A DNA stretch of 49,109 bases from Prosthecobacter gellanilyticus (GTDB lineage: Bacteria > Verrucomicrobiota > Verrucomicrobiia > Verrucomicrobiales > Verrucomicrobiaceae): positions 1 to 49,109 of the forward strand of contig NZ_BKAG01000051.1 in the NCBI RefSeq assembly GCF_007992435.1, read 5' to 3'. How positions within the stretch are numbered: the first letter of the stretch is position 1; the number at the start of each line of letters is the position of its first letter. Below the pieces are notes generated by a model, which saw only the letters and a program-made list of their open reading frames with translations, made no database searches and had not been told where the DNA came from. Both the position numbers and the translations under genes were made by a program. This document shows positions 23,669 to 30,439 of the stretch, piece by piece.

Positions 23669-24280
23669 TCACCCTTTCCGCTGGGCCCATTTACGGCCGT
23701 GGGTGAGGGCATCCATCGTCTCCGCGACCCGCCGATCAATCGTCTCCTGCTGCTTCGCTGTGCTCACCCACACCTTGTACTCCCGCTGGCAGGTCTTGCT
23801 CATCTTCTCAAAACCCGCCGCCGCGGCCTTGTTCTTCTTCAGCGCTTTCGCCAAAGCCTCCGGCATCGGCCACTCCTCGCGCTTCACCTGCGGCGGTGGC
23901 GGGAGCTCCGGATTCGCATCCACCTGCACCGCCGCATGCAGCAGCTTCCGCAGCGCACGCTGATCCAGATCATCCAGCGACGTCACACGGACACTCTGGA
24001 TGCTCGTGTTGCTCTCCCCGCCGGGATTGAAAAGCGTCGTCATCTCCCGCAGCTCCGTGCCCCGGAAAAAGCTGATCCCCAGGTGCCCCTTGCACGCACT
24101 CAGCCCGCAGACCAGCTTCCGCCCGCTGAAACACAGCATGTTCCATTTGATGGACTCCGTCAGGTCCGGCTCCCAGCGCAGGATCCACTCCCGCACCTGC
24201 TCCGCCAGCGGTTGGGAAAAGGCCGGCGTCTGGGTCAGCCACTGGTCGGGATCATGGGTTTTGGCGCGGGAGCAGTCCAT
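23669..24280 (-). CDS. YdeI/OmpD-associated-family protein with DUF1801-type domain
   Basis: 203 aa from ATG at 24280 (MDCSRAKTHDPDQW). Residues about 15-110 resemble the DUF1801/YdhG-like fold (ESIKWNMLCFSGRKLVCGLSACKGHLGISFFRG). The C-terminus carries the YdeI signature: MPEALAKALKKNKAAAAGFEKMS, then REYKVWVSTAKQQETIDRRV. These proteins are soluble and common, with only loosely defined roles (antimicrobial-peptide tolerance has been proposed for YdeI). The longer frame to 24316 adds nothing family-like. Confidence 0.85.
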   Translation of the reverse strand: MDCSRAKTHDPDQWLTQTPAFSQPLAEQVREWILRWEPDLTESIKWNMLCFSGRKLVCGLSACKGHLGISFFRGTELREMTTLFNPGGESNTSIQSVRVTSLDDLDQRALRKLLHAAVQVDANPELPPPPQVKREEWPMPEALAKALKKNKAAAAGFEKMSKTCQREYKVWVSTAKQQETIDRRVAETMDALTHGRKWAQRKG

Positions 24281-24463
24281 GGGCGGGAGGGAAGGGGAGT
24301 TTGGCCGGAAAATCAATGCCCGGCAGCCCTGAAATCAGGTCAAACCCGCACCGAATGACCATTCCTTTGACGCCAAAGCGCACCCCATCCACAATAAGGC
24401 TCATTTTCTTGTGAATGGAGCAGGCCCTGCTCCCGTCTGTAACTCTGCCATCTTTTGTAACAC

Positions 24464-25075
24464 ATGCCCGCCTCCACTGCGCCTGAGCCTGGCGAAGTCC
24501 CGGACATCGACCTGGTCAAGCGCTGCCAGGCGGGCGACACGCGTGCGTTTGACGTGCTCGTGAGTCGTTACAAAGGGCGGATTTACGCCATGACTTACCA
24601 CATGATCCAGAATGAAACCGAGGCCTGGGACCTCTCGCAGGAGGCTTTTATCAAAGCCTGGCGAGCCCTGCCGTCGTTCAAGATGGATTCGGCCTTCTAC
24701 ACCTGGCTCTACCGCATCACGCATAACGTCGTTTACGACTGGCTGCGTAAAAAGAAGATCCAGGGAGATGGTGAGTTCGACGATTCGCGCACGGAGCATC
24801 GGATCGCCGCAGGTGCGGAGGCGGTGCCTCACGGGGATCAGGCCCCGGACACTGCCATGAAAAATGCCGAGCTGGGCAAGCGCATCCAGCAGGCCATCGC
24901 CAAGCTCAGCCCCGAGCACCAGCAGATCATCCTGCTGCGTGAGGTGGAGGGGCTCGCCTATGAGGAAATCGCTGCCGCCATCCCGTGTTCCCTGGGCACG
25001 GTCATGAGCCGCCTTTTCTACGCTCGCAAGAAACTCCAGGAACTTCTGAAAGACTGTTATGAAAACGCCGCCTGA
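24464..25075 (+). CDS. ECF-type RNA polymerase sigma factor
   Basis: 203 aa. Region 2 (about 20-90) contains F-D-V-L-V-S-R-Y-K-G-R-I, DLSQEAFIKAWRALPSF and TWLYRITHNVVYDWLRKKK. Region 4 (about 137-190) contains LSPEHQQIILLREVEGLAYEEIA then GTVMSRLFYARKKL, the helix-turn-helix for the -35 element. A spacer of about 45 residues separates them. The stop overlaps the start of the anti-sigma gene by 17 nt, so both are co-expressed. ATG at 24464. Confidence 0.94.
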   Translation: MPASTAPEPGEVPDIDLVKRCQAGDTRAFDVLVSRYKGRIYAMTYHMIQNETEAWDLSQEAFIKAWRALPSFKMDSAFYTWLYRITHNVVYDWLRKKKIQGDGEFDDSRTEHRIAAGAEAVPHGDQAPDTAMKNAELGKRIQQAIAKLSPEHQQIILLREVEGLAYEEIAAAIPCSLGTVMSRLFYARKKLQELLKDCYENAA

Positions 25076-25718
25076 AGACCATGACCTCCTCCGCTGGCTG
25101 GATGGAGAGATGAGCGCCGCTGAACGCGAGCGCTTCGATGCACGCCTGGCCGCCGACCCCGCCCTCAAGGCAGAGGCCGACATGATGCAGCGTCTCAGTG
25201 CCGATCTGCGCACGCACCTCCCCGCTGAGATGCCCGTGCCCTACGGGGACTTCTTCAACAGTCAGATCCAGCGCCGTCTGGCCCAGGAGGAGGACCAAGC
25301 GCCGGTCCGCGTCCCCGCCTCCGCAGGTTGGCTCAGCTGGCTGCGCCTCCAGTGGCTGGCTCCTGTGGGCCTCGCTGCGGTCCTCATCGCCGCCGGCCTC
25401 ACCACCCTGAAGCAGGGTGGTATCGGCATCCCTGAGGGCGGCTCGGACACCTACGTGCACAGCATCTACGTGCCAAACACTGCCGTCCACGCCAGCACCT
25501 ATCACTCCACCGATGCCAAGGCCACCGTGCTGATGCTCGATGGCCTGGAGGAGATGCCTGCCGACCGCAAGATCGTGGGGTTTAACATTACCCGCGGTGA
25601 GGTGGACCAGGACGTGGCCGCCACCACCCTCTTTGATGCCGAGGACAACGCCGTCGCCGTCATCTCCAAGGATGCCCGCAGCCAGCCCGTGCTGCTCACC
25701 TCTTCGCCCGCGCGCTGA
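25059..25718 (+). CDS. Membrane anti-sigma factor
   Basis: 219 aa. The N-terminal cytoplasmic part (DHDLLRWLDGEMSAAERERFDARLAADP) has the typical anti-sigma helix layout, but lacks the Cys residues of the zinc-containing H-x-x-x-C-x-x-C subclass. One membrane helix lies near residues 99-118 (WLAPVGLAAVLIAAGLTTL). The extracytoplasmic domain of about 100 residues ends with a beta-rich segment (ATVLMLDGLEEMPADRKIVG) that could sense envelope state. Its start overlaps the sigma gene, which identifies the partner. Confidence 0.85.
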   Translation: MKTPPEDHDLLRWLDGEMSAAERERFDARLAADPALKAEADMMQRLSADLRTHLPAEMPVPYGDFFNSQIQRRLAQEEDQAPVRVPASAGWLSWLRLQWLAPVGLAAVLIAAGLTTLKQGGIGIPEGGSDTYVHSIYVPNTAVHASTYHSTDAKATVLMLDGLEEMPADRKIVGFNITRGEVDQDVAATTLFDAEDNAVAVISKDARSQPVLLTSSPAR

Positions 25719-25722
25719 TCTG

Positions 25723-26277
25723 ATGAAGCCCGTACCTGCCTTTACCGTGCCCTCTCACACTCGTCGGAGCGCCCTGCTCGCCGGGCTCGCCCTGCTGGCG
25801 TCCCTTTCGACACCTGTGACGCATGGTCAAGGCACCCCGCCCGTCCAGCCCCTGCCATCGAAAAAGCCTGATACCGATGCCAAGGTCTGGGGCGCCCTCG
25901 TCTTCGCCAGCAACGACCCCAAGGAAGCCGCCTCCATGCCCAAGGTGGACGTCCCGCCTGAGTTTGCGGACATCCCGGCGCGTCTCGGCAAAGTCTTCCC
26001 TTACAAGCATATCGACGTCATCGGCCAGCACCTGCAGGATGTCTTTCGCGAGTATGAATCCTGGGTCGTGCCCACGAAGGACCTCTTCCTGAAGGTCGAC
26101 TCCAAAGGCCCCGCCAAAGAAGGCGGCATGAACCTCCACCTCCAGTTCTGGCGTGACCAGCAGGTCATCGTGAAGACCGATGCCGTCCTGAAAGCCGAGA
26201 CCCCCCTCTTCATCGCCGGCCCCAAATGGCGCGGCGGCCAGCTCCTCTTCGTCCTGGTCCTTCAAAAGGGCTCGTGA
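25723..26277 (+). CDS. Secreted protein of unknown function, third gene of the sigma operon
   Basis: 184 aa from ATG at 25723, 4 nt after the anti-sigma stop. It starts with an Arg-containing signal (THTRRSALLAGLALLASL), probably cleaved near THGQG; the signal is long. The mature part has no Cys pairs and no known motif; F-R-E-Y-E-S-W-V-V-P-T-K-D and a beta-rich end (GGQLLFVLVLQKGS) are visible. Tight spacing suggests it belongs to the same envelope-stress unit, perhaps as a co-sensor or a target. Confidence 0.7.
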   Translation: MKPVPAFTVPSHTRRSALLAGLALLASLSTPVTHGQGTPPVQPLPSKKPDTDAKVWGALVFASNDPKEAASMPKVDVPPEFADIPARLGKVFPYKHIDVIGQHLQDVFREYESWVVPTKDLFLKVDSKGPAKEGGMNLHLQFWRDQQVIVKTDAVLKAETPLFIAGPKWRGGQLLFVLVLQKGS

Positions 26278-26334
26278 GGCATGTTCACAGCGCATGGCAC
26301 AAAGCCATGATCGCCAAGCATCAAGGCCAGAAAG

Positions 26335-26377
26335 GGTAGAAAGATTGAGGTAGAAAAATTTCCAGAAATCTTTCTAC
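26335..26377. repeat. Dispersed AGAAAGATT repeat with hairpin
   Basis: GTAGAAAGATT (26336-26346) and AATCTTTCTAC (26367-26377) form a perfect 11-bp stem. The 27 bases 26335-26361 match the reverse complement of 34275-34301 at 23 positions, so this is a two-copy interspersed repeat. It sits between convergent genes and may act as a terminator. Confidence 0.65.
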
Positions 26378-26420
26378 ATACCTCTCTGGTAACGGCACTC
26401 ACGTCGCTTGTTCCGCCCTC

Positions 26421-27014
26421 TCAATGCCGGTCCCGCACCGTCGGCTCCGTGCCGAGGAACAGCGCCAGCACACTCCCCGCCAGCGTCCATTCAATAAAAT
26501 GGTCCGTCATGTTCACGATCAGCTCCCGAGTCGGCAGCTCAAACCAGATCCACATCTGCGCCTCAGATCCCAGACCGATGATCGCCCCGATCGCCGCCGC
26601 AAAGGCCAGCTTCCCCGGGTAGCTCATCGTCAGCTGCGTCATCAGCCCGCCGATCAAAATCGTCACGATCAAAGAGCGGATGAAACTGCGGAGCAGGTTC
26701 TGAGGCATGTTCAGCTCAGCCTCGCCGGGACGCACGATGGCATACACATAGGGGCCTTTTTCATGCGCCGTCGCATGGGCTTCCATCTTCGCCTTCTGCT
26801 CCTCTGGTGAGTCAATCTCCAGCGCTTCCTGCGTGAAGGGCAGCATGTAAATGCCGCGTCCGCTGGTGGCATTGTCTCGCACCACCTGGGCCACCACCTT
26901 CTCATCCTTGAAGTCATGCCAGCCCGCTTCATGCCAGCCCAGCAGCATCCATGAAACATACCCCCAGGTGAAGGAAACAAGAGCGGCAAGCAGGGAGGCG
27001 ATGATCAACTTCAT
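26421..27014 (-). CDS. Putative membrane protein of unknown function
   Basis: 197 aa from ATG at 27014 (MKLIIASLLAALVSFTWGYVSWMLLGWHEAGW). One N-terminal helix is followed by a hydrophilic domain of about 95 residues with a helical acidic centre (SPEEQKAKMEAHATAHEKGPY), then about three C-terminal helices (LIVTILIGGLMTQL, FAAAIGAIIGLG, IEWTLAGSVLALFLG). The opening W-G-Y-x-x-W-x-x-L-x-W-H resembles a small family of bacterial membrane proteins I cannot name. The open frame to 27065 adds a basic leader without a signal. Confidence 0.65.
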   Translation of the reverse strand: MKLIIASLLAALVSFTWGYVSWMLLGWHEAGWHDFKDEKVVAQVVRDNATSGRGIYMLPFTQEALEIDSPEEQKAKMEAHATAHEKGPYVYAIVRPGEAELNMPQNLLRSFIRSLIVTILIGGLMTQLTMSYPGKLAFAAAIGAIIGLGSEAQMWIWFELPTRELIVNMTDHFIEWTLAGSVLALFLGTEPTVRDRH

Positions 27015-27127
27015 GTCTGCCCAGAGTGCCGCCCTGAGGCCTGAGCGCAAGCAGTGATGCCTCATCCAGGGGAAAAGGAGGGGAAGACCCCATGGTTGCG
27101 TCCCGGCTCATCTGCCATGTTCACTCC

Positions 27128-27349
27128 ATGAAACCACAAAACGAGCCTGCCACCAAACCCGTCGACGAGGATGTCGCTGAAGCCGACCAGCAATCCGCCG
27201 GAGTTGGACTCATCCCCGAAAAAATCCACGAGGATGACCTGGTGAAAACCAAGGGATCCCAACAAGAAGCCAAAGGACAAGGCACCGAAGTGCCACCCGT
27301 AGAACCACCCGGCGAGACCGCTGGCGTCATCAGCGGAAACTCCGTCTAG
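27128..27349 (+). CDS. Small acidic, probably disordered protein
   Basis: 73 aa from ATG at 27128 (MKPQNEPATKPVDEDVAEAD). It is rich in Pro, Glu, Gln and Lys with almost no hydrophobic core, so it is probably unstructured. It has one positive feature: the orderly segment IPEKIHEDDLVKTKGSQQEAKG. A strong hairpin lies 35 nt downstream, then another tiny gene on the same strand. Function unknown. Confidence 0.5.
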   Translation: MKPQNEPATKPVDEDVAEADQQSAGVGLIPEKIHEDDLVKTKGSQQEAKGQGTEVPPVEPPGETAGVISGNSV

Positions 27350-27384
27350 AAGACCCTCAACTCAAGGACTCGGCTGGAGTAAAC

Positions 27385-27412
27385 ACCCCATGGTTCTCAC
27401 GAGCCATGGGGT
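27385..27412 (+). terminator. Hairpin after the small acidic protein gene, likely terminator
   Basis: ACCCCATGG (27385-27393) pairs with CCATGGGGT (27404-27412), loop of 10 nt. The following bases TCATGTTTCATC are T-rich but interrupted, so termination is plausible rather than certain. It also lies 12 nt before the next start codon and could affect its translation. Confidence 0.5.
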
Positions 27413-27424
27413 TCATGTTTCATC

Positions 27425-27595
27425 ATGAAACACGAACCTGACAAGAAGCTCGACAAAGACCTGAAGACCTTTGATCAGCAGTCCGCGAAAACCAAGGAAC
27501 TAGAGCACCTCCAAGGCCTCGCCGAAAAGACCACCGGCAAGGAAAGAGAGGCCGTGGAGAAAAAAATCCAGACCAAGTCAAAGGCCAGGGAGTGA
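27425..27595 (+). CDS. Tiny lysine/glutamate-rich helical protein
   Basis: 56 aa, ATG 27425 to TGA 27595. It is extremely charged (MKHEPDKKLDKDLKTFDQQS, then KTKELEHLQGLAEKT) and should form one long amphipathic helix. No family is recognised. It shares strand and character with the 73-aa gene just upstream. It ends 10 nt from the convergent DUF1501 stop. Confidence 0.45.
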   Translation: MKHEPDKKLDKDLKTFDQQSAKTKELEHLQGLAEKTTGKEREAVEKKIQTKSKARE

Positions 27596-27605
27596 GCCTA
27601 ACCAA

Positions 27606-29054
27606 TTACGCCAGAAGTTCTTTCACCACCCGCGCCTGCGGATTCTCCACCAGCACCTGCTCCGTGCCGTTGCGCTTGTAGCTGAGCTTCTTGGAGTCAA
27701 GGCCGAAGAGGTGCAGCAATGTCGCGTGATAATCAAAGTGGTTCACCACATCCTTCACCGCATGATGGCCGAACTCGTCCGTGGCTCCGTGGGCATAACC
27801 AGCTTTGAAACCACCACCCGCCACCCACATGCTGAAGCCATACGTGTTATGGTCGCGGCCCACGCCTGTGCGGCCCTTGGCCCCGGCGCGGTTTTGAATT
27901 ACCGGCAGACGTCCCATCTCACCGCCCCAGTGCACGATCGTGCTGTCCAGCAGACCACGCTGCTTCAGGTCCATCACCAGCGCTGCCGCCGGCTGGTCCA
28001 CCTGCATGCAAGCGGTCGGCAGACTGGTCATGATGTTGCTGTGATGATCCCACGTCTGGTTGCCCGTGAACAGGGACACAAACCGCACCCCGCGCTCCAC
28101 CAGACGACGCGCGATCAGGCAGCGCTTGCCAAACTCTTCCGTCGCGGGCTTGTCGATGCCATAGAGCTTCTTCGTCGCCTCGCTCTCCTGGGAGATATCC
28201 AGCGCTTCCTTCGCCGCTGTCTGCATGCGCGCCGCCAGCTCAAAGCTCTGAATGCGTGCTTCCAGATCACTCTCACCCGGCCGGGCATCCGCATGCTCGC
28301 GGTTCAGCCGGTTCACAAAACTCAGGTAGCGTGACTGCGCCTCGCCCTTCAGGGACATCGGCGGATCCAGATTCAAAATGCGCGGCTCCTTCGCACGAAT
28401 CACCGTGCCCTGGAACATGGAGGGCAGCCAGCCATTGGAGAAATTGTCCACGCCCAGCACCGGCAGACCACGCGGGTCCGTGAGCGCCACATAGGCCGGC
28501 AGATCCTGGTTCTCGCTGCCCAGACCATAGGTCAGCCAGCTTCCCAGCGTCGGCCGGCCGCCCACCACCTGCCCATTCAGCAGCGCATAGATCGACTGGC
28601 CGTGATTGTTCACCCCCGTGTGCATGCTGCGGATCAGCGTCATCTCATCCGCGATGCTGCCCATGTAAGGTACCAGATCACTCATCTCAATGCCGCTCTG
28701 GCCGCGCGGCTTGAACTTCCACTGCGGACCCATCACCTCGCGGCTCGCACCGGCGGCATCATCATACTTCACCTCACCGGGGAAATCCTTGCCATCCAGC
28801 TTCATCAGCTCCGGCTTCGGCTCAAAGAGGTCAATGTGGCTCGGCCCGCCCTGCATGAACATGGAGATCATCGCCTTCGCCTGGCCAAACCCGTGCGCAG
28901 GCTTCGGCGTCAGGTCAAAATGCTGCTGCCCGCCTGCCAGCGCAGGATTGGCCAGCAGCCCCTGCTCACGCAGCAGCGTGGCCAGGGCGATGGTGCCCAT
29001 GCCATAGGCGCTGGAGAGGAATTGGCGACGGTCGAGGGGGGACGACATACCCAT
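27606..29054 (-). CDS. DUF1501 (sulfatase/alkaline-phosphatase-like) exported protein, copy 1
   Basis: 482 aa with a twin-arginine signal (LDRRQFLSSAYGMGTIALATLL). The DUF1501 core is present: M-F-M-Q-G-G-P-S-H-I-D-L-F-E-P-K-P near residue 66, a GQSGIEMSDLVPYM segment, GLGSENQDLPAYVALTDP, FGKRCLIARRLVERGVRFV, WGGEMGRLPV and GRDHNTYGFSMWVAGGGFKAG. The fold belongs to the alkaline phosphatase/sulfatase superfamily; catalytic identity is not established. No DUF1553 partner lies next to this copy. ATG at 29054, alternative ATG 29048. Confidence 0.92.
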   Translation of the reverse strand: MGMSSPLDRRQFLSSAYGMGTIALATLLREQGLLANPALAGGQQHFDLTPKPAHGFGQAKAMISMFMQGGPSHIDLFEPKPELMKLDGKDFPGEVKYDDAAGASREVMGPQWKFKPRGQSGIEMSDLVPYMGSIADEMTLIRSMHTGVNNHGQSIYALLNGQVVGGRPTLGSWLTYGLGSENQDLPAYVALTDPRGLPVLGVDNFSNGWLPSMFQGTVIRAKEPRILNLDPPMSLKGEAQSRYLSFVNRLNREHADARPGESDLEARIQSFELAARMQTAAKEALDISQESEATKKLYGIDKPATEEFGKRCLIARRLVERGVRFVSLFTGNQTWDHHSNIMTSLPTACMQVDQPAAALVMDLKQRGLLDSTIVHWGGEMGRLPVIQNRAGAKGRTGVGRDHNTYGFSMWVAGGGFKAGYAHGATDEFGHHAVKDVVNHFDYHATLLHLFGLDSKKLSYKRNGTEQVLVENPQARVVKELLA

Positions 29055-29207
29055 ATCTACGCCGCAGAGCCCCCCAGTTTAACAATACAGAAGAGACCTC
29101 ACCCCCGCAGGAAGTGACTCGCGCCTCTCAAGGAGCGGGACTTGCCAAGTCCCGTGAATCTGCCCCTTCCGTGTGTTCAGTGCATTCCGTGGTCAATCCT
29201 CTCGGAC

Positions 29208-30098
29208 TCACTCCTTCTCCGCCATCAAAAACTCTCTGGCCGCCGCCAGATGTGCCTTCTGCTCCGCCGGCAGTTCCGGATACTTCAGCTTCATCCCCTG
29301 CATCTCCTCGAGGATGGCCGCGCTCACGATCAGCCGCATGTTCTTCTTGTCATCCGCCGGCACCACATACCACGGGCACTCTTCCGTGGACGTCTTGCGG
29401 ATCGCATCCTCATAGGCCTCCATGTAGGCATCCCAGTGGCCGCGCTCCTTCACGTCGCCTTCCTCGAACTTCCAGTTCTTGCTCGGCGTGTCAATGCGCG
29501 CCAGGAAGCGCTTCTTCTGCTCCTCTTTAGAAACATGCAGGAAGAACTTCACAATGCGGATGCCGTTGCGGTCGCTGTATTCCTCGAAGTTGCGGATGTC
29601 CTTCAGCCGGTCCTTGAAAAGCTTGTCCAGGTTCTTCGTCGTCTTTGCAGGTAGTCGCTGGATCTTCGTCACGATGTCCGGGTTCACCCGGCACACCAGC
29701 ACCTCCTCATAGTAGCTGCGATTGAAAATGCCGATCCGTCCGCGCGGCGGCATCACCCGCGTCGTGCGCCAGAGGAAGTCATGGTTCAGCTCATCATCCG
29801 TGGGCCGCTTGAAGGCATGACTCTCCACGCCCTGCGTGTTCACCCCGCTCATCACATGCTTGATCGTGCTGTCCTTGCCCGCCGCATCCATCGCCTGGAA
29901 GATCACCAAAAGCCCCTGCTGGTCCTGCGCATACATCTTCTGCTGCAGATCATCGATCTCCTCCCGGAACTGCGCGATCAGCTCCTCATAGTGCGTGTCA
30001 TCCGCGTAGAGCTTCTTCACCTTCGTCTTCGCCTTCGAGATGCGAAAGTGGCCACCATCCGGCACCCGGAAGTCATCGAGATCAATTTTGAGTTTCAT
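29208..30098 (-). CDS. ppk2: Polyphosphate kinase 2
   Basis: 296 aa PPK2-family nucleoside phosphate kinase. Walker A lies in F-Q-A-M-D-A-A-G-K-D-S-T-I-K-H, the lid and basic residues in HDFLWRTTRVMPPRGRIG, and Walker B in IFNRSYYEEVLV. F-F-L-H-V-S-K-E-E-Q-K-K-R and the C-terminal ADDKKNMRLIVSAAI are also typical. It transfers phosphate between polyphosphate and nucleotides; single-domain enzymes of this length are class I or III and the sequence alone does not settle the substrate. It is probably transcribed alone. Confidence 0.94.
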   Translation of the reverse strand: MKLKIDLDDFRVPDGGHFRISKAKTKVKKLYADDTHYEELIAQFREEIDDLQQKMYAQDQQGLLVIFQAMDAAGKDSTIKHVMSGVNTQGVESHAFKRPTDDELNHDFLWRTTRVMPPRGRIGIFNRSYYEEVLVCRVNPDIVTKIQRLPAKTTKNLDKLFKDRLKDIRNFEEYSDRNGIRIVKFFLHVSKEEQKKRFLARIDTPSKNWKFEEGDVKERGHWDAYMEAYEDAIRKTSTEECPWYVVPADDKKNMRLIVSAAILEEMQGMKLKYPELPAEQKAHLAAAREFLMAEKE

Positions 30099-30258
30099 GT
30101 CGGGAAGGGGAGCAGAGTTTGGAAGATGGATTTAACGAGATCGCAGCATTAACAGGATTCCCATCCCATGAACAGCGTGAGTTTGCAGGCAGAGCACAAA
30201 GGATGCCCCTGATGGATCAAGGCTCACACAAGCATATCTCATTATCGTCAAAATGGAT

Positions 30259-30376
30259 GGAAGGCCAAAGGCCTTCCGCATCATAGCGAAGGGTTGGCGA
30301 GCCCTAGCGAGCCTACCCTGGAATCATGCGGGACATAAGTTCCTCCCACGTCGGACCCCAACGTGGGTCCCGTATC
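30259..30376 (+). repeat. Dispersed 118-bp repeat with two hairpins, copy 1
   Basis: Starts with the stem GGAAGGCC-AAA-GGCCTTCC (30259-30277), continues with CATAGCGAAGGGTTGGCGAG and AGCGAGCCTACCCTGGAA, and ends with the hairpin GGACCCCAACGTGGGTCC (30353-30370). A second copy lies at 40131-40250 in the same orientation. It occupies the 340-nt gap between ppk2 and the GAF-HlyD gene, where no gene is visible. Confidence 0.85.
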
Positions 30377-30439
30377 TTTAAATGCGCCTCCGCTTCTCCA
30401 CTCATCACGCACCTTCATAAGATGTGTCTGCCCAAAACC

